A stretch of 64,000 nucleotides of DNA from Pseudonocardia sp. C8 (GCF_014267175.1 NZ_JACMTR010000002.1:1624001-1688000), one strand, 5' to 3'; counted from the stretch's first letter, positions 50,331-59,826 are shown. Numbers and translations are program-made. The notes: generated by a model not told the origin, from the sequence alone.

Positions 50331-51869
50331 TCAGCCCCGCGGCCGGACGACCGCGGCCAGGCCGGGCGGGTCGCCGAGCGGCTCGGTGGACGGCCCCTCC
50401 AGCACGGTGCCGTCCGGGGCGAACCGGGACGCGTGCAGCGGGCAGTCCCAGCTGAGCTCGGCGTCGTTCCACTCGACGATCCCGCCCAGGTGCGGGCACA
50501 CGGCGCTGCGCTCGTAGGCCCGGCCGCCGACCCGGCAGCGGGCGACCTTCCCGCGCCGGGTCGTCTCCACCCGGCCCTCACCGTCGGCGAGACCGTCGCG
50601 CGGCAGGTCCGGCCGTGCCCATCCGGTGGCCAGGTAGCGGGTGACCTGGCCGTTGGCCATCGCCAGGGTCGGCAGCGCGCGCGGCCGTGGAACCCGGTCG
50701 GCCCGCATCCGGGAGGCCCACGGCGTCGTCCGGCCCAGGACGTGGTCGGTGAGCGCGACGGCGGCGGCGGTCCCGCCGGTCATGCCCCACTTCGCGAAGC
50801 CGAACCCGACGAGGACCTGCGGGGACAGCGGGCTGATCGGGCCGAGGAACGGCAGCCCGTCCTCGGTCCGGTAGTCCTGCGCCGACCAGCGGTGGACGAC
50901 CGCCTCGACCGGCCAGTGCCGCGACGCCCACCCGGCCAGGTCGCGTTCGTGCTGCAGCATCGGCGCGGTGGTGCCCACCCGGTGCCCGTCGCCGCCGACG
51001 AGCAGCAGCCGCTCGCCGTCACCGGCGGCGTCGCGGATCGAGCGGGTCGGGGAGTCGGCGCAGAGGTACATCCCGGCCGGCAGCTCGGCACCACACCGCA
51101 GCGCCAGCGTGTAGGAGCGCGAGGGCTCCATCCGGGTCGAGTGCAGGCCGCGTTCGAGGATCGGTAGCCCGGTCGCGACGACGACCCAGCGCGACCGCAC
51201 CCGCCCGCCGGGCGTCCGCACCTCGTGCGGGGCGCGCCAGGACACGGACCGGACCCGGGTGTCCTCGTGCACCGCGCCGCCGCTGCCGTGCACCTCGGCA
51301 GCGAGATCGCGCAGGTAGGGGACGGGGTCGAACTGGGACTGGCCGGGGAGGGTGACCGCCTCGGACACCGCGAAGGGCAGGCCGACGTCGGTGCCGCCGG
51401 TCACCGGCAGCCCGGCCCCGGCGAGCAGTTCGCGTTCGCGGCGCACGGTGCGCGCCGCGGACCCGTCCCGCGGGCCGGTGCTGTAGGTGACCGCCGGCCG
51501 CCGCTCCAGGTCGCAGTCCACCCCGGCGGCCCGATCGAGCAGCCAGCGCATGCCGGCCGCGTGCGCCGCGAGGTGGTCGTCCACGGCGGCGCGGCCCGCG
51601 GAGCGGGCGACGTCCGCCGCACGGGTCCCCTGCAGCAGCGAGATCTTCGCGGTGGTGCGGCCCGAGGTGGTGGCGGCGAGGTGCCGGGCCTCCAGCACGG
51701 CGACCGTGCAGCCGGCTCGCGTGAGCATCACCGCGGTGGACAGGCCCGTGATGCCGGCCCCGACGACGGTGACGTCGACGTCGAGGTCCTGCTCCAGCCG
51801 CGGGTAGGTGGGGGCGGCGCCGTCGTCGAGCCACAGCGACGACGACCGGGGCGGCAGCGGTGGGGTCAT
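50331..51869 (-). CDS. FAD-dependent oxidoreductase with C-terminal Rieske domain
   Basis: 512 residues. The DAO-type flavin domain starts with VTVVGAGITGLSTAVMLTRAG and has LEARHLAATTSGRTTAKIS, VVVATGLPI, and GFGFAKWGMTGGTAAA near its end. From ~430 a Rieske module follows with CPHLGG and CPLHASRF, giving the C-x-H ... C-x2-H ligands of a 2Fe-2S cluster. Such proteins are common in actinobacteria; YhfW-like. They are assumed to oxidise amines or act in stress. ATG 51869 is the start. The gene is 71 bp downstream of the TetR stop on the same strand. Confidence 0.87.
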   Translation of the reverse strand: MTPPLPPRSSSLWLDDGAAPTYPRLEQDLDVDVTVVGAGITGLSTAVMLTRAGCTVAVLEARHLAATTSGRTTAKISLLQGTRAADVARSAGRAAVDDHLAAHAAGMRWLLDRAAGVDCDLERRPAVTYSTGPRDGSAARTVRRERELLAGAGLPVTGGTDVGLPFAVSEAVTLPGQSQFDPVPYLRDLAAEVHGSGGAVHEDTRVRSVSWRAPHEVRTPGGRVRSRWVVVATGLPILERGLHSTRMEPSRSYTLALRCGAELPAGMYLCADSPTRSIRDAAGDGERLLLVGGDGHRVGTTAPMLQHERDLAGWASRHWPVEAVVHRWSAQDYRTEDGLPFLGPISPLSPQVLVGFGFAKWGMTGGTAAAVALTDHVLGRTTPWASRMRADRVPRPRALPTLAMANGQVTRYLATGWARPDLPRDGLADGEGRVETTRRGKVARCRVGGRAYERSAVCPHLGGIVEWNDAELSWDCPLHASRFAPDGTVLEGPSTEPLGDPPGLAAVVRPRG

Positions 51870-51940
51870 GCGCCGGTGGCTTCCCGCGTCCGGCCCGGTG
51901 AAACCCCGCGCCGCACGCCCCGCCGGCCGGGCGGGAGGGG

Positions 51941-52534
51941 TCACGCCCCGGGGTCGGCGGACCTCAGGTAGCCGGTCGCCAGCTCGGCGATGTCGGTGGC
52001 CGCCCGCTCGATGCCTGCTCCCGGGCGGACGATGTGGCTGAGCGTCAACCGGACCGTGGCCTCGGCGGCGAGCCGGGTCGGCCGCTCGGGCAGGTCCGGC
52101 CACCGCTCGCGGGCCGCCCGGGTGAGCCGGTGGGTCGCGCGTTCGATGACCGCGCCGCCCTCGCTGGTGAGCAGCGGGAGGAACTCGGCGCTGTCGACGC
52201 CGGCCAGGACCGTGCCCAGCAGCGGGTCCTCGTCGGCGGCGCGCAGGGCGCAGTGGACGGCGTCGTGCCAGCTGGTGGTCAGGTCGGGGGTCGCGACGAG
52301 GACGGCGTGCACGTCGTCGAGGAACCGCTCGGTGACGCGCATGATCAGTGCCTCGGCGAGCCGAGCCTTGGTGCCGAACTCGTTGTACACGGTCCGCCTG
52401 CTGACCCCGACCCGCTCGGCGATCGCCTGCATCCGCAGCTGCTGCCAGCCCCCGTCGACGACCATGCCGGCCGCCGCGTCGATCAGCTCCTCGCGGAGCT
52501 GGGCGCGGACCCGCTCGCCGAACGTGGCCGTCAT
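51941..52534 (-). CDS. TetR-family transcriptional regulator
   Basis: 197 residues. The HTH (LREELIDAAAGMVVDGGWQQLRMQAIAERVGVSRRTVYNEFGTKARLAEAL) is typical TetR; the C-terminal ligand domain carries AVHCALRAADEDPLLGTVLAGVDSAEFLP. It is divergent from the P450 operon across 161 bp that contain a perfect 8-bp inverted repeat, so it probably represses that operon and itself. Related regulators control alkane or steroid P450 genes. Confidence 0.9.
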   Translation of the reverse strand: MTATFGERVRAQLREELIDAAAGMVVDGGWQQLRMQAIAERVGVSRRTVYNEFGTKARLAEALIMRVTERFLDDVHAVLVATPDLTTSWHDAVHCALRAADEDPLLGTVLAGVDSAEFLPLLTSEGGAVIERATHRLTRAARERWPDLPERPTRLAAEATVRLTLSHIVRPGAGIERAATDIAELATGYLRSADPGA

Positions 52535-52603
52535 GCCGCCCAGTCTCGGACGGGACAGGCAGATCGCGCAAGGTGCTCACAGAGCAGGTACCGCGGGACA
52601 CAG

Positions 52604-52629
52604 CTGCACAAAACTCAAAACTTGTGCAG
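52604..52629. promoter_or_regulatory. Candidate TetR operator between tetR and P450 genes
   Basis: CTGCACAA (52604-52611), 10 nt, TTGTGCAG (52622-52629): perfect inverted repeat in the divergent region, spaced by one helical turn as typical for TetR sites. Confidence 0.7.
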
Positions 52630-52695
52630 GCTCTGCAATCTCTGGCACCATCTGTGCACTCCACGTCAGGCGCTCGGAGCAAGGAGGCACGGCGA

Positions 52696-54030
52696 ATGAC
52701 GGACACCGAGAAGTTCAGCGGGCAGGGAACGGGCCTGACGCAGCAGGCCAGCGGCAACCCGGACCGGCCCTACTGTGAGATCGACATCTCCGGCAAGGAG
52801 TTCTGGTCCACCACCGCCGACGAGCGGGAGCGGACCTTCGCGCGGCTGCGGGCGGGCAGCCCGATCAGCTGGCAGCCCCCGCTGGAGGACAACCTCCTGC
52901 CGGTCGAGGACGACCACGGCTACTGGGCGATCACCACGCACCGGCACCTCACCGAGGTCACCAAGCGCAACGCCGACTTCCTGTCCGGCCCGGGCATCGT
53001 CGGCGACAACATGCCGGTCGAGATGCTCGAGGCGGCCCAGTCGATCATCGCGATGGACCCGCCCCGGCACACGAAGCTGCGCCGCCTGGTCTCGGCCGCG
53101 TTCACGCCGAAACAGGTGCGCCGGATCGAGGACCGGATCAAGGGCAACGCCCGGCGGGTCGTCGACAACCTGGTGGAGAAGGCCCGGTCGGCACCCGACG
53201 GCCGGGTGGACTGGGTCGCCGAGTGCGGCGCGCTGCTGCCGATGCACAACTTCAACGACATGATGGGCGTCCCGGAGGGCGAGCGGGAGAAGACGTCGCA
53301 GCAGATGACGTTGCTGATGTCCTGGGGCGACGACGACGTCAGCGGCGCCGACCGCGAGCAGAAGCTCGGGACGATGCTGCAGGCGCTCGTCTACATGCAC
53401 GAGCTGTCCGCGCGGATCGTCGCCGAGCGCCGGGAGAACCCGCAGGACGACCTGTTCACCGCGCTCGCCCAGGCCGAGGTGGACGGTGAGCGGCTCACCG
53501 ACCACGAGATCGGGTCGTTCTTCGTGCTGCTGACGATCGCCGGGAACGACACCACCCGGCAGTCGCTGGCGCACGGCGTGCGGGCCCTCACCACGCATCC
53601 GGAGCAGCGGGCCTGGCTCGCCGAGGACCTCGAGGGCCGGGTCACCACCGCCGTCGAGGAGATCGTCCGCTGGGCGACGCCGATCATGACGTTCCGCCGG
53701 ACGGCGGCCCACGACACCGAGCTGGACGGCGTCCCGATCACCGCCGGCGACAAGCTGATCATGTTCTACAGCTCGGCCAACCGGGACGAGCAGGCCATCG
53801 AGCGGCCGCACGAGCTCGACCTGTCCCGGCACCCGAACCCGCACGTGTCGTTCGGGGGCGGCGGCATCCACCACTGCCTCGGCAACCAGCTCGCCCGGTT
53901 CCAGCTGCGCGCGTTGTTCGTGGAGCTGCTGACCCGCTGCCCGGACATCGTCGCCGAGGAGCCCGAGCTGTCCCCGGGCAGCTTCTTCCACGTCGTCAAG
54001 CGGATGGCCTGCCGCCCGTTCCCGAACTGA
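52696..54030 (+). CDS. Cytochrome P450
   Basis: 444 residues. The I-helix is LLTIAGNDTTRQSLAHG, the K-helix EEIVR, and the heme loop FGGGGIHHCLGNQLAR with Cys394. The start block SGKEFWSTTADERERTFARLR and length match actinobacterial CYP families near CYP125/CYP142/CYP123, which oxidise steroid side chains or other terpenoids. It should take electrons from the ferredoxin and reductase encoded next. ATG 52696 follows AAGGAGG. Substrate unknown, but a GMC oxidase of cholesterol-oxidase type in the operon hints at a sterol or alcohol. Confidence 0.93.
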   Translation: MTDTEKFSGQGTGLTQQASGNPDRPYCEIDISGKEFWSTTADERERTFARLRAGSPISWQPPLEDNLLPVEDDHGYWAITTHRHLTEVTKRNADFLSGPGIVGDNMPVEMLEAAQSIIAMDPPRHTKLRRLVSAAFTPKQVRRIEDRIKGNARRVVDNLVEKARSAPDGRVDWVAECGALLPMHNFNDMMGVPEGEREKTSQQMTLLMSWGDDDVSGADREQKLGTMLQALVYMHELSARIVAERRENPQDDLFTALAQAEVDGERLTDHEIGSFFVLLTIAGNDTTRQSLAHGVRALTTHPEQRAWLAEDLEGRVTTAVEEIVRWATPIMTFRRTAAHDTELDGVPITAGDKLIMFYSSANRDEQAIERPHELDLSRHPNPHVSFGGGGIHHCLGNQLARFQLRALFVELLTRCPDIVAEEPELSPGSFFHVVKRMACRPFPN

Positions 54031-54059
54031 CTCCCACCACCACGAGGAGGACACCCGCC

Positions 54060-54260
54060 ATGCGGATCGTGCTCGACGAGTCCAAGTGCTCCGGCCTCGG
54101 CATGTGCGAGGCCGAGGCCCCCGATCTGTTCGAGGTCCAGGACGACGGCTCCCTGCGGGTCCTGGACGACCGCCCGCCCGAGGACCAGTACGAGGTGGCC
54201 CGTGCGGCCTGCGACGCCTGCCCGACCGAGGCGCTCTCGATCGTCGAGGACGACCGGTGA
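54060..54260 (+). CDS. 3Fe-4S-type ferredoxin
   Basis: 66 residues with four cysteines C10, C16, C51 and C54 (KCSGLGMC and CDACP). The position normally filled by the second cluster cysteine is Gly/Leu, as in the 3Fe-4S or mixed ferredoxins that serve actinobacterial P450s. It lies between the P450 and the oxidoreductase genes and is their likely electron carrier. Start ATG 54060 follows GAGGAGG. The stop overlaps the next GTG (GTGA). Confidence 0.92.
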   Translation: MRIVLDESKCSGLGMCEAEAPDLFEVQDDGSLRVLDDRPPEDQYEVARAACDACPTEALSIVEDDR

Positions 54261-55990
54261 CCGCGGCACCGCCGGCCCACTACGACGTCGTCGTGGTCGG
54301 GTCCGGCTTCGGCGGCAGCGTGGCCGCGCTCCGGCTGACCGAGAAGGGCTACCGGGTCGGGGTGCTGGAGGCGGGCCGGCGGTTCAGCGCCGAGACGCTG
54401 CCCCGGACGTCCTGGGACGTGCGGAGCTTCCTGTGGGCCCCGCGGCTCGGCTGCTTCGGCGTGCAGCGGATCCACCTGCTGCGGGACGTCGTCATCCTCG
54501 CCGGGGCGGGCGTCGGCGGCGGATCGCTGAACTACGCCAACACGCTGTACCGCCCGCCCGCGGCGTTCTACGCCGACCCGCAGTGGGCGCACCTGACCGA
54601 CTGGGGCGACGAGCTCGCGGAGCACTACGACCGGGCCGAACGGATGCTCGGCGTCACCGAGAACCCGCGGGAGTCCCGGGCCGACGGGGTCATCCGCGCG
54701 GTCGCCGAGGAGATGGGCGTCGGCGACACGTACCACCGCACCCGGGTCGGCGTGCTGTTCGGCGCCCCCGGCGACGCCCCGGGGGCCGCGGTCCCGGACC
54801 CGTACTTCGGTGGTGCCGGCCCGCCGCGGCACACCTGCACCGCCTGCGGATCGTGCATGACCGGGTGCCGGGTGGGCGCCAAGAACACCCTCGACCGCAA
54901 CTACCTCTACCTCGCCGAGCAGGCCGGCGCGACCGTGCACCCGCTCACCACGGTGCAGGCCGTCCGGCCGCGCCCGGGTGGCGGCTACACCGTCGAGACG
55001 ACGGCCACCGGACGGTCACCGCGCCGCGCGCGCCACCGGTGGACGGTCACCGCCGACCAGGTCGTCCTCGCCGCGGGCACCTACAACACCCAGAAGCTGC
55101 TGCACGCCATGCGCGACAGCGGTGACCTGCCGCACCTGTCGCCGCGGCTCGGCGTGCTGACCCGCACGAACTCGGAGTCGATCCTCTGCGCGAAGGGGCC
55201 CGACCCCGAGGTCGACTACACCGACGGCGTCGCCATCACCTCGTCGTTCCACCCGGACGACCACACCCACGTCGAGCCGGTCCGGTACGGGCGCGGCAGC
55301 AACCTGATGGGGATGCTGCTCACCGCGCTGACCGACGGCGGCGGGCCCCGCCCGCGCTGGACGACCTGGCTCGCGACGATGATCCGCCGGCCCCGCAACC
55401 TCGGCTGGCTCTCGGTCCGCCGCTGGTCCGAGCGGTCGATCATCCTGCTGGTGATGCAGAGCCTGGACAACTCGATCACGGTGTCCGGGCGCAGGCGGTT
55501 CGGGCGGTTCCGCCTGACCTCCGGGCGCGGGCACGGCGAGCCGAACCCGACCTGGATCCGGGCGGGCAACGAGGCGGCCCGCCGGGTCGCCGCGAGGATC
55601 GGTGGCATCGCGGGCGGCTCGATCGGGGAGATCCTCAACGTCCCGATGACCGCCCACTTCATCGGCGGTTGCGCCATCGGCGCCGACCCCGGGCAGGGCG
55701 TCGTCGACCCGTACCACCGGGTGTTCGGGCATCCCGGCCTGCACGTCGTCGACGGCTCGGCGATCTCGGCGAACCTCGGTGTCAACCCGTCGCTGACCAT
55801 CACCGCGCAGGCCGAACGGGCGCTGGCGATGTGGCCGAACCGGGGCGAGCCCGACCCGCGCCCCGCGCCCGGTGCGCCCTACCGCCGCGTTCCGCCGGTG
55901 CCGCCGCGGCACCCGGCGGTCCCGGACGGTGCCCCGGCCGCCATCACCGTGCCGGTCCCGTCCGTCCCCGCCCGGGCGGTCGCGTCATGA
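54257..55990 (+). CDS. GMC-type oxidoreductase, cholesterol-oxidase-like
   Basis: 577 residues. The FAD-binding motif VVVVGSGFGGSVAALRLTEKG is at the start, VILAGAGVGGGSLNYANTLY follows, TACGSCMTGCRVGAKNTLDRNYLYLAE is a cysteine-rich loop, and MTAHFIGGCAIG ... HPGLHVVDGSAISANLGVNPSLTITAQAERAL is the GMC end. The last ~50 residues are Pro/Ala-rich. The layout fits cholesterol oxidase or sterol/alcohol dehydrogenase relatives in actinobacteria. GTG 54257 is coupled to the ferredoxin stop. It may oxidise the alcohol formed by the P450. Confidence 0.88.
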   Translation: MTAAPPAHYDVVVVGSGFGGSVAALRLTEKGYRVGVLEAGRRFSAETLPRTSWDVRSFLWAPRLGCFGVQRIHLLRDVVILAGAGVGGGSLNYANTLYRPPAAFYADPQWAHLTDWGDELAEHYDRAERMLGVTENPRESRADGVIRAVAEEMGVGDTYHRTRVGVLFGAPGDAPGAAVPDPYFGGAGPPRHTCTACGSCMTGCRVGAKNTLDRNYLYLAEQAGATVHPLTTVQAVRPRPGGGYTVETTATGRSPRRARHRWTVTADQVVLAAGTYNTQKLLHAMRDSGDLPHLSPRLGVLTRTNSESILCAKGPDPEVDYTDGVAITSSFHPDDHTHVEPVRYGRGSNLMGMLLTALTDGGGPRPRWTTWLATMIRRPRNLGWLSVRRWSERSIILLVMQSLDNSITVSGRRRFGRFRLTSGRGHGEPNPTWIRAGNEAARRVAARIGGIAGGSIGEILNVPMTAHFIGGCAIGADPGQGVVDPYHRVFGHPGLHVVDGSAISANLGVNPSLTITAQAERALAMWPNRGEPDPRPAPGAPYRRVPPVPPRHPAVPDGAPAAITVPVPSVPARAVAS

Positions 55991-57219
55991 GCGCGGCGGA
56001 TCGCTTCGTCGTCGTGGGGGCCTCGCTGGCCGGGCTGCGCGCGGCACAGGCCGCACGCCGGCAGGGCTTCGACGGGCCGTTGACCCTGGTCGGGGCCGAG
56101 CCCCACCTGCCCTACGACCGCCCCCCGCTGTCGAAGGAGCATCTGGAGCCCGGCGACGAGCCGGCCGACCCGGTCTTCCGGTCCGAGGCCGAGCTCCGCG
56201 ACGAGCTGGGGATCGACCTGCGGTGCGGCACCCGGGCCACCGGGCTGGACGAGCGCCGCGGGGTGGTCGCGCTGCAGGGACCGGACGGCGAGTCCGAACT
56301 GGACTACACCCGGCTGGTGATCGCGACCGGTGCCACCGCCCGCACCCTGCCGGACGCCGACGGGGTCACCGGCGTGCACACGTTGCGCACCCTCGACGAC
56401 GCCCGCGCGGTCCGGGCCGCGCTGGACGCGGGCGCGCGCACCGTCGTCGTCGGCGCCGGGTTCATCGGGTCCGAGGTGGCCTCGGGGGCCCGGAAGCGGG
56501 GCCTGCCGGTGACGGTGCTGGAGGCGCTGCCGGTCCCGCTGGTGCGGTCGGTGGGGGAGGACGTCGGACGCGCCTGTGCCGAGCTGCACCGCCGGAACGG
56601 GGCCGACCTGCGGTGCGGGGTCCGGGTGAGCGGGCTGGAGCAGGACGGCGGCCGGGTGACCGGTGTCCGGCTCGACGACGGCGACGTCGTCCCGGCCGAT
56701 CTGGTCGTGGTCGGGACCGGCGTCGCCCCGAACACGGGCTGGCTGGCGGGGACCGGGGTCCGCCTGCACGAGCGGGACGGCGGGGTGGTCTGCGACGCCA
56801 CCCTGTCCACCGGCGTCCCGGGCGTCTACGCGGCCGGGGACGTCGCGCACTTCCCGCACCCGCTGTTCGACGACGACGTGCTGCGCCTGGAGCACTGGAC
56901 CAACGCCCAGGAGCAGGGCACCCTGGCCGCCCGCAACGCGCTCGCGCCGGACGCGGCGGCGGCCGTGACCGGGGTCCCGTACTTCTGGTCGGACTGGTAC
57001 GGCAGCCGCATCCAGTTCGTCGGGGTCCCGCGGGCCGACGAGATCCGGGTGGTGTCCGAGGAGCTGGGCGACGACCGGTTCCTGGCCCTCTACCGGCGGG
57101 GTGACCGGATCACCGGCTGCCTCTGCATCGACCGGCCGTCGCAGGTGATGAAGTACCGCAAGCTCATCGCCCGCAGCGCGACCTGGGACGAGGCCCTGGA
57201 GTTCGCGGGTGCGTCCTGA
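55987..57219 (+). CDS. Ferredoxin reductase (FAD/NAD-dependent)
   Basis: 410 residues. FAD motif FVVVGASLAGLRAAQAAR, YDRPPLSKE, NAD motif TVVVGAGFIGSEVASGARKRG, the FAD-binding segment GVYAAGDVAHFPHPL and EHWTNAQEQGTLAARN are of the putidaredoxin-reductase/rhodocoxin-reductase type. It passes electrons from NAD(P)H to the ferredoxin for the P450. ATG 55987 overlaps the GMC stop, so all four genes are coupled. Confidence 0.92.
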   Translation: MSAADRFVVVGASLAGLRAAQAARRQGFDGPLTLVGAEPHLPYDRPPLSKEHLEPGDEPADPVFRSEAELRDELGIDLRCGTRATGLDERRGVVALQGPDGESELDYTRLVIATGATARTLPDADGVTGVHTLRTLDDARAVRAALDAGARTVVVGAGFIGSEVASGARKRGLPVTVLEALPVPLVRSVGEDVGRACAELHRRNGADLRCGVRVSGLEQDGGRVTGVRLDDGDVVPADLVVVGTGVAPNTGWLAGTGVRLHERDGGVVCDATLSTGVPGVYAAGDVAHFPHPLFDDDVLRLEHWTNAQEQGTLAARNALAPDAAAAVTGVPYFWSDWYGSRIQFVGVPRADEIRVVSEELGDDRFLALYRRGDRITGCLCIDRPSQVMKYRKLIARSATWDEALEFAGAS

Positions 57220-57835
57220 CGGGGGACCGGGCGGGGCCGGCCGCGGCCCGGCGATCTCGGGCCGGGCCGGGCGGCTCCCCGCCACCCCGCGGCAGTACCT
57301 CGACGCGGGGCTCGACCTGCTCGCCGAGCACGGGCCGGCCGGCACGACGATCACGGCGCTGTGCCGGCGGCTGGGGACCACGAGCGGCTCGTTCTACCAC
57401 CACTTCTCCGGGTGGGACTGCTACCGGGAACGGCTCGTGCAGCACTGGGAGCGTCGCCATCTCGACCACCAGCGTGCGGTCACGGGGACCCCCGGCGGAC
57501 CCCCGCAGGCCGGCCTGGCCCGGTACCGCGCCGCCGTGCTCGCGCTGCCGCACAGCGTCGACGCGGCCGTCCGGGTCTGGGCGGTCGCCCGCCCGGAGGT
57601 GGCCGCCGCCGCGCAGCGCGTCGACTCCGGGTGGTTCCACGCGCTGCACGGGCTCCTGCTCGACGTGTGCGCCGACGCGGCGACCGCCCGGCGGCTGGCC
57701 ACCCTCGGTCACGCGCTGGTCGTGGGCTGCCAGCTCGTGCACGGCCGCCGGACCGGTGAGGTCGTCGGGGACATGCTCGCCGACTTCGAGACGATGGTCG
57801 GGCAGGCCGCGCCGCACCGGGCGACGCCGCCGTGA
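57209..57835 (+). CDS. TetR-family transcriptional regulator
   Basis: 208 residues: an N-terminal Gly/Arg-rich tail, then PRQYLDAGLDLLAEHGPAGTTITALCRRLGTTSGSFYHHFSGWDCYRERLV, a TetR helix-turn-helix, and an all-helical ligand domain (PQAGLARYRAAVLALPHSVDAAVRVWAV). GTG 57209 lies within the reductase gene end (11-nt overlap), so it is expressed with the P450 operon. It could control the operon through a second input, or the adjacent convergent operon. Confidence 0.87.
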   Translation: MRPDGGPGGAGRGPAISGRAGRLPATPRQYLDAGLDLLAEHGPAGTTITALCRRLGTTSGSFYHHFSGWDCYRERLVQHWERRHLDHQRAVTGTPGGPPQAGLARYRAAVLALPHSVDAAVRVWAVARPEVAAAAQRVDSGWFHALHGLLLDVCADAATARRLATLGHALVVGCQLVHGRRTGEVVGDMLADFETMVGQAAPHRATPP

Positions 57836-57881
57836 CGGGGCGGCGCCCGGTGCGACCACCGGTGGGCCGGGCCGTGCCCGG

Positions 57882-59228
57882 TCAGGACCGGGCCGGCTCC
57901 GGGGACCCGGTGCTCCCGCCGGTGCCGCCCGGACCGGCCGGGTCACCCTCCGCCGGGCCGGCCGTCCGGCGTCCGCGCCGCGCACCCCGGTTGAGGACGA
58001 GCGCCGACACCAGGGAGAGCACCCCCATCGCGATCATGTAGACACCCAGAGCCGCGATGCCCGCCGCGGCCACCAGGCTCGCGGCGATCATCGGCGCGAC
58101 GGCGCTCCCCGCGATCATCCCGATCGTGTAGCCCAGCGACAGCCCCGAGTACCGGACGGTCGCCCCGTACACCTCCGCCAGGTACACGCCGGCGACACCC
58201 TGGGTCGCGGCGTGCGGGACGGCCATCATCAGGTATCCGAGCAGGACGATCCACGGCTCGCCGGTCCCGAGCAGCCACAGCCACGGGAACGCGAGCACGA
58301 GCATCCCGGCGACACCACCGGCGTACACCGGGCCGCGGCCGACCCGGTCGGACAGCCGCCCGAACCCGATGATCATCAGGCAGTCGACGACCATCGTCAC
58401 GAGCACGATCAGCAGGATCGTGCTCCGTGGCATCTGCAGGGTGGACGTGCTGTAGGACAGGCCGAACACGGCCATCATGTAGAAGGTGACGCCCCCGCCG
58501 AGCGTGGCGCCGGCCACCAGCAGGGTCCGGGCGGGGTACTGGCGCAGGACGGTCAGCAGCGGTGCGCGGTCGACCGCGCCGGTGCGCTTGACCTCGGTGA
58601 AGGCCGGGCTCTCGTGGATCGTGCGGCGCAGCACGTAGCCGACGACGATCAGCACGACGCTGAGCAGGAACGGGATCCGCCACCCCCAGGTCAGGAACTC
58701 CTCCTGCGGGAGCGTCGCGATCGGCAGGAAGACGAGGTTCGCCAGCACCAGCCCGAGCGGGCCCCCGGTCTGCACCCAGCTGCCGAAGAAGCCGCGCCGG
58801 CGCGCGTCGCTGTGCTCCATCGTCAGGACGACGGCGCCGCCGAACTCGCCGCCGAGCGCGAAGCCCTGCACGATCCGCAGCAGCACGAGCAGGATCGGTG
58901 CGGCGATCCCGATCGAGGCGTACCCGGGAAGCAGGCCGATCAGCAGCGTGGCCGCACCCATCGAGACGAGGGTGAAGACCAGCATCGGCCGCCGGCCCAG
59001 CTTGTCGCCGAGATGCCCGATCACGATCCCGCCGATCGGCCGGACGACGAACGCGATCGCGAACGTGGACAGCGAGATCAACGTCCCGGCGAGGCCGTCG
59101 AACGAGGGGAAGAAGACCTTGTTGAAGACCAGGGCGGCGGCCGTGGCGTAGATGAAGAAGTCGTAGTACTCGATCGTGGTACCGATGAGCGACGCCGCGG
59201 CGGCACGCCGCGGCTGGAGGACGGACAT
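57882..59228 (-). CDS. MHS-family MFS transporter, paralogue A
   Basis: 448 residues. SLIGTTIEYYDFFIYATAAALVF in helix 1, RPIGGIVIGHLGDKLGRRPM, QGFALGGEFGGAVVLTMEHS, WGWRIPFLLSVVLIVVGYVLRR and EVYGATVRYSGLSLGYTIG are MHS signatures. It is very similar throughout to the transporter at 62195-63484, suggesting local duplication. The C-terminus has a ~40-residue Gly/Pro/Arg tail. ATG 59228 follows AGGAG. It is last in the operon with SnoaL, PTE and MBL genes. Confidence 0.9.
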   Translation of the reverse strand: MSVLQPRRAAAASLIGTTIEYYDFFIYATAAALVFNKVFFPSFDGLAGTLISLSTFAIAFVVRPIGGIVIGHLGDKLGRRPMLVFTLVSMGAATLLIGLLPGYASIGIAAPILLVLLRIVQGFALGGEFGGAVVLTMEHSDARRRGFFGSWVQTGGPLGLVLANLVFLPIATLPQEEFLTWGWRIPFLLSVVLIVVGYVLRRTIHESPAFTEVKRTGAVDRAPLLTVLRQYPARTLLVAGATLGGGVTFYMMAVFGLSYSTSTLQMPRSTILLIVLVTMVVDCLMIIGFGRLSDRVGRGPVYAGGVAGMLVLAFPWLWLLGTGEPWIVLLGYLMMAVPHAATQGVAGVYLAEVYGATVRYSGLSLGYTIGMIAGSAVAPMIAASLVAAAGIAALGVYMIAMGVLSLVSALVLNRGARRGRRTAGPAEGDPAGPGGTGGSTGSPEPARS

Positions 59229-59301
59229 GACGAGCTCCTGGGGGAGAGTGACGGTACCGGTCGCCCCGGAGGGGACCGGTCGTGCGGGACGGTGGTGCGG
59301 G

Positions 59302-59826
59302 TCAGCCGGAGCGGAGGAAGGGCGCCGACGGATCGGCGTCACCGAGCGCGCCCCGCTTCCAGGTGGGGCCGGCGGGAACCGCGGGGGCACGCGCCCCGGA
59401 CTGCTCCCAGTCCAGGACGACGGTGCGCTCGGCGATCGCCCATCGGCCGTCCCTCCGCTCGAGCCGGTCGAGGTAGCGCAGGCCCTGCAGGACCGCGTCC
59501 TCCGGCGCGCTGTCGTGGGTCTCGCGCCGGTAGAGGCAGTAGGTCTCGGCCAGCGCGGTGCCGGGCCCGGTGAACCGGATCCACGGTGGACCCATCTGGT
59601 GGAACGTGCGGCGCAACGTCGAGCCGAGCGCGGCGAAGAACTCGATGAGCCCGTCGACCCCGCCGGAGTAGCGACCGTGGTCGTCGACGGCGTCGGGGTG
59701 GTAACAGGACCGGGCGAGATCGAGGTCCTGCCGGTCGACCGCGTGGGCGTAGCACAGCAGGACGTCGGTGATCGCGATGCGGTCGGCGACGGTCCCGGGT
59801 GCGTCGACGGCGCCGGGCGCGGTCAC
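59302..59826 (-). CDS. SnoaL-like (nuclear transport factor 2 fold) protein
   Basis: 174 residues: DRIAITDVLLCYAHAVDRQDLDLARSCYHPDAVDDHG and YSGGVDGLIEFFAALG form the helix-strand start of a SnoaL_4 type NTF2 fold, and ETYCLYRRETHD, YLDRLERRDGRWAIAERTVVLDW the sheet. This group includes aromatic dioxygenase small-subunit-like proteins, dehydratases and isomerases. GTG 59826 overlaps the PTE stop (GTGA). Enzyme activity is not proven; the conserved Tyr/Asp/His pocket is present (Y, D, H of CYAHAVD). Confidence 0.83.
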   Translation of the reverse strand: MTAPGAVDAPGTVADRIAITDVLLCYAHAVDRQDLDLARSCYHPDAVDDHGRYSGGVDGLIEFFAALGSTLRRTFHQMGPPWIRFTGPGTALAETYCLYRRETHDSAPEDAVLQGLRYLDRLERRDGRWAIAERTVVLDWEQSGARAPAVPAGPTWKRGALGDADPSAPFLRSG

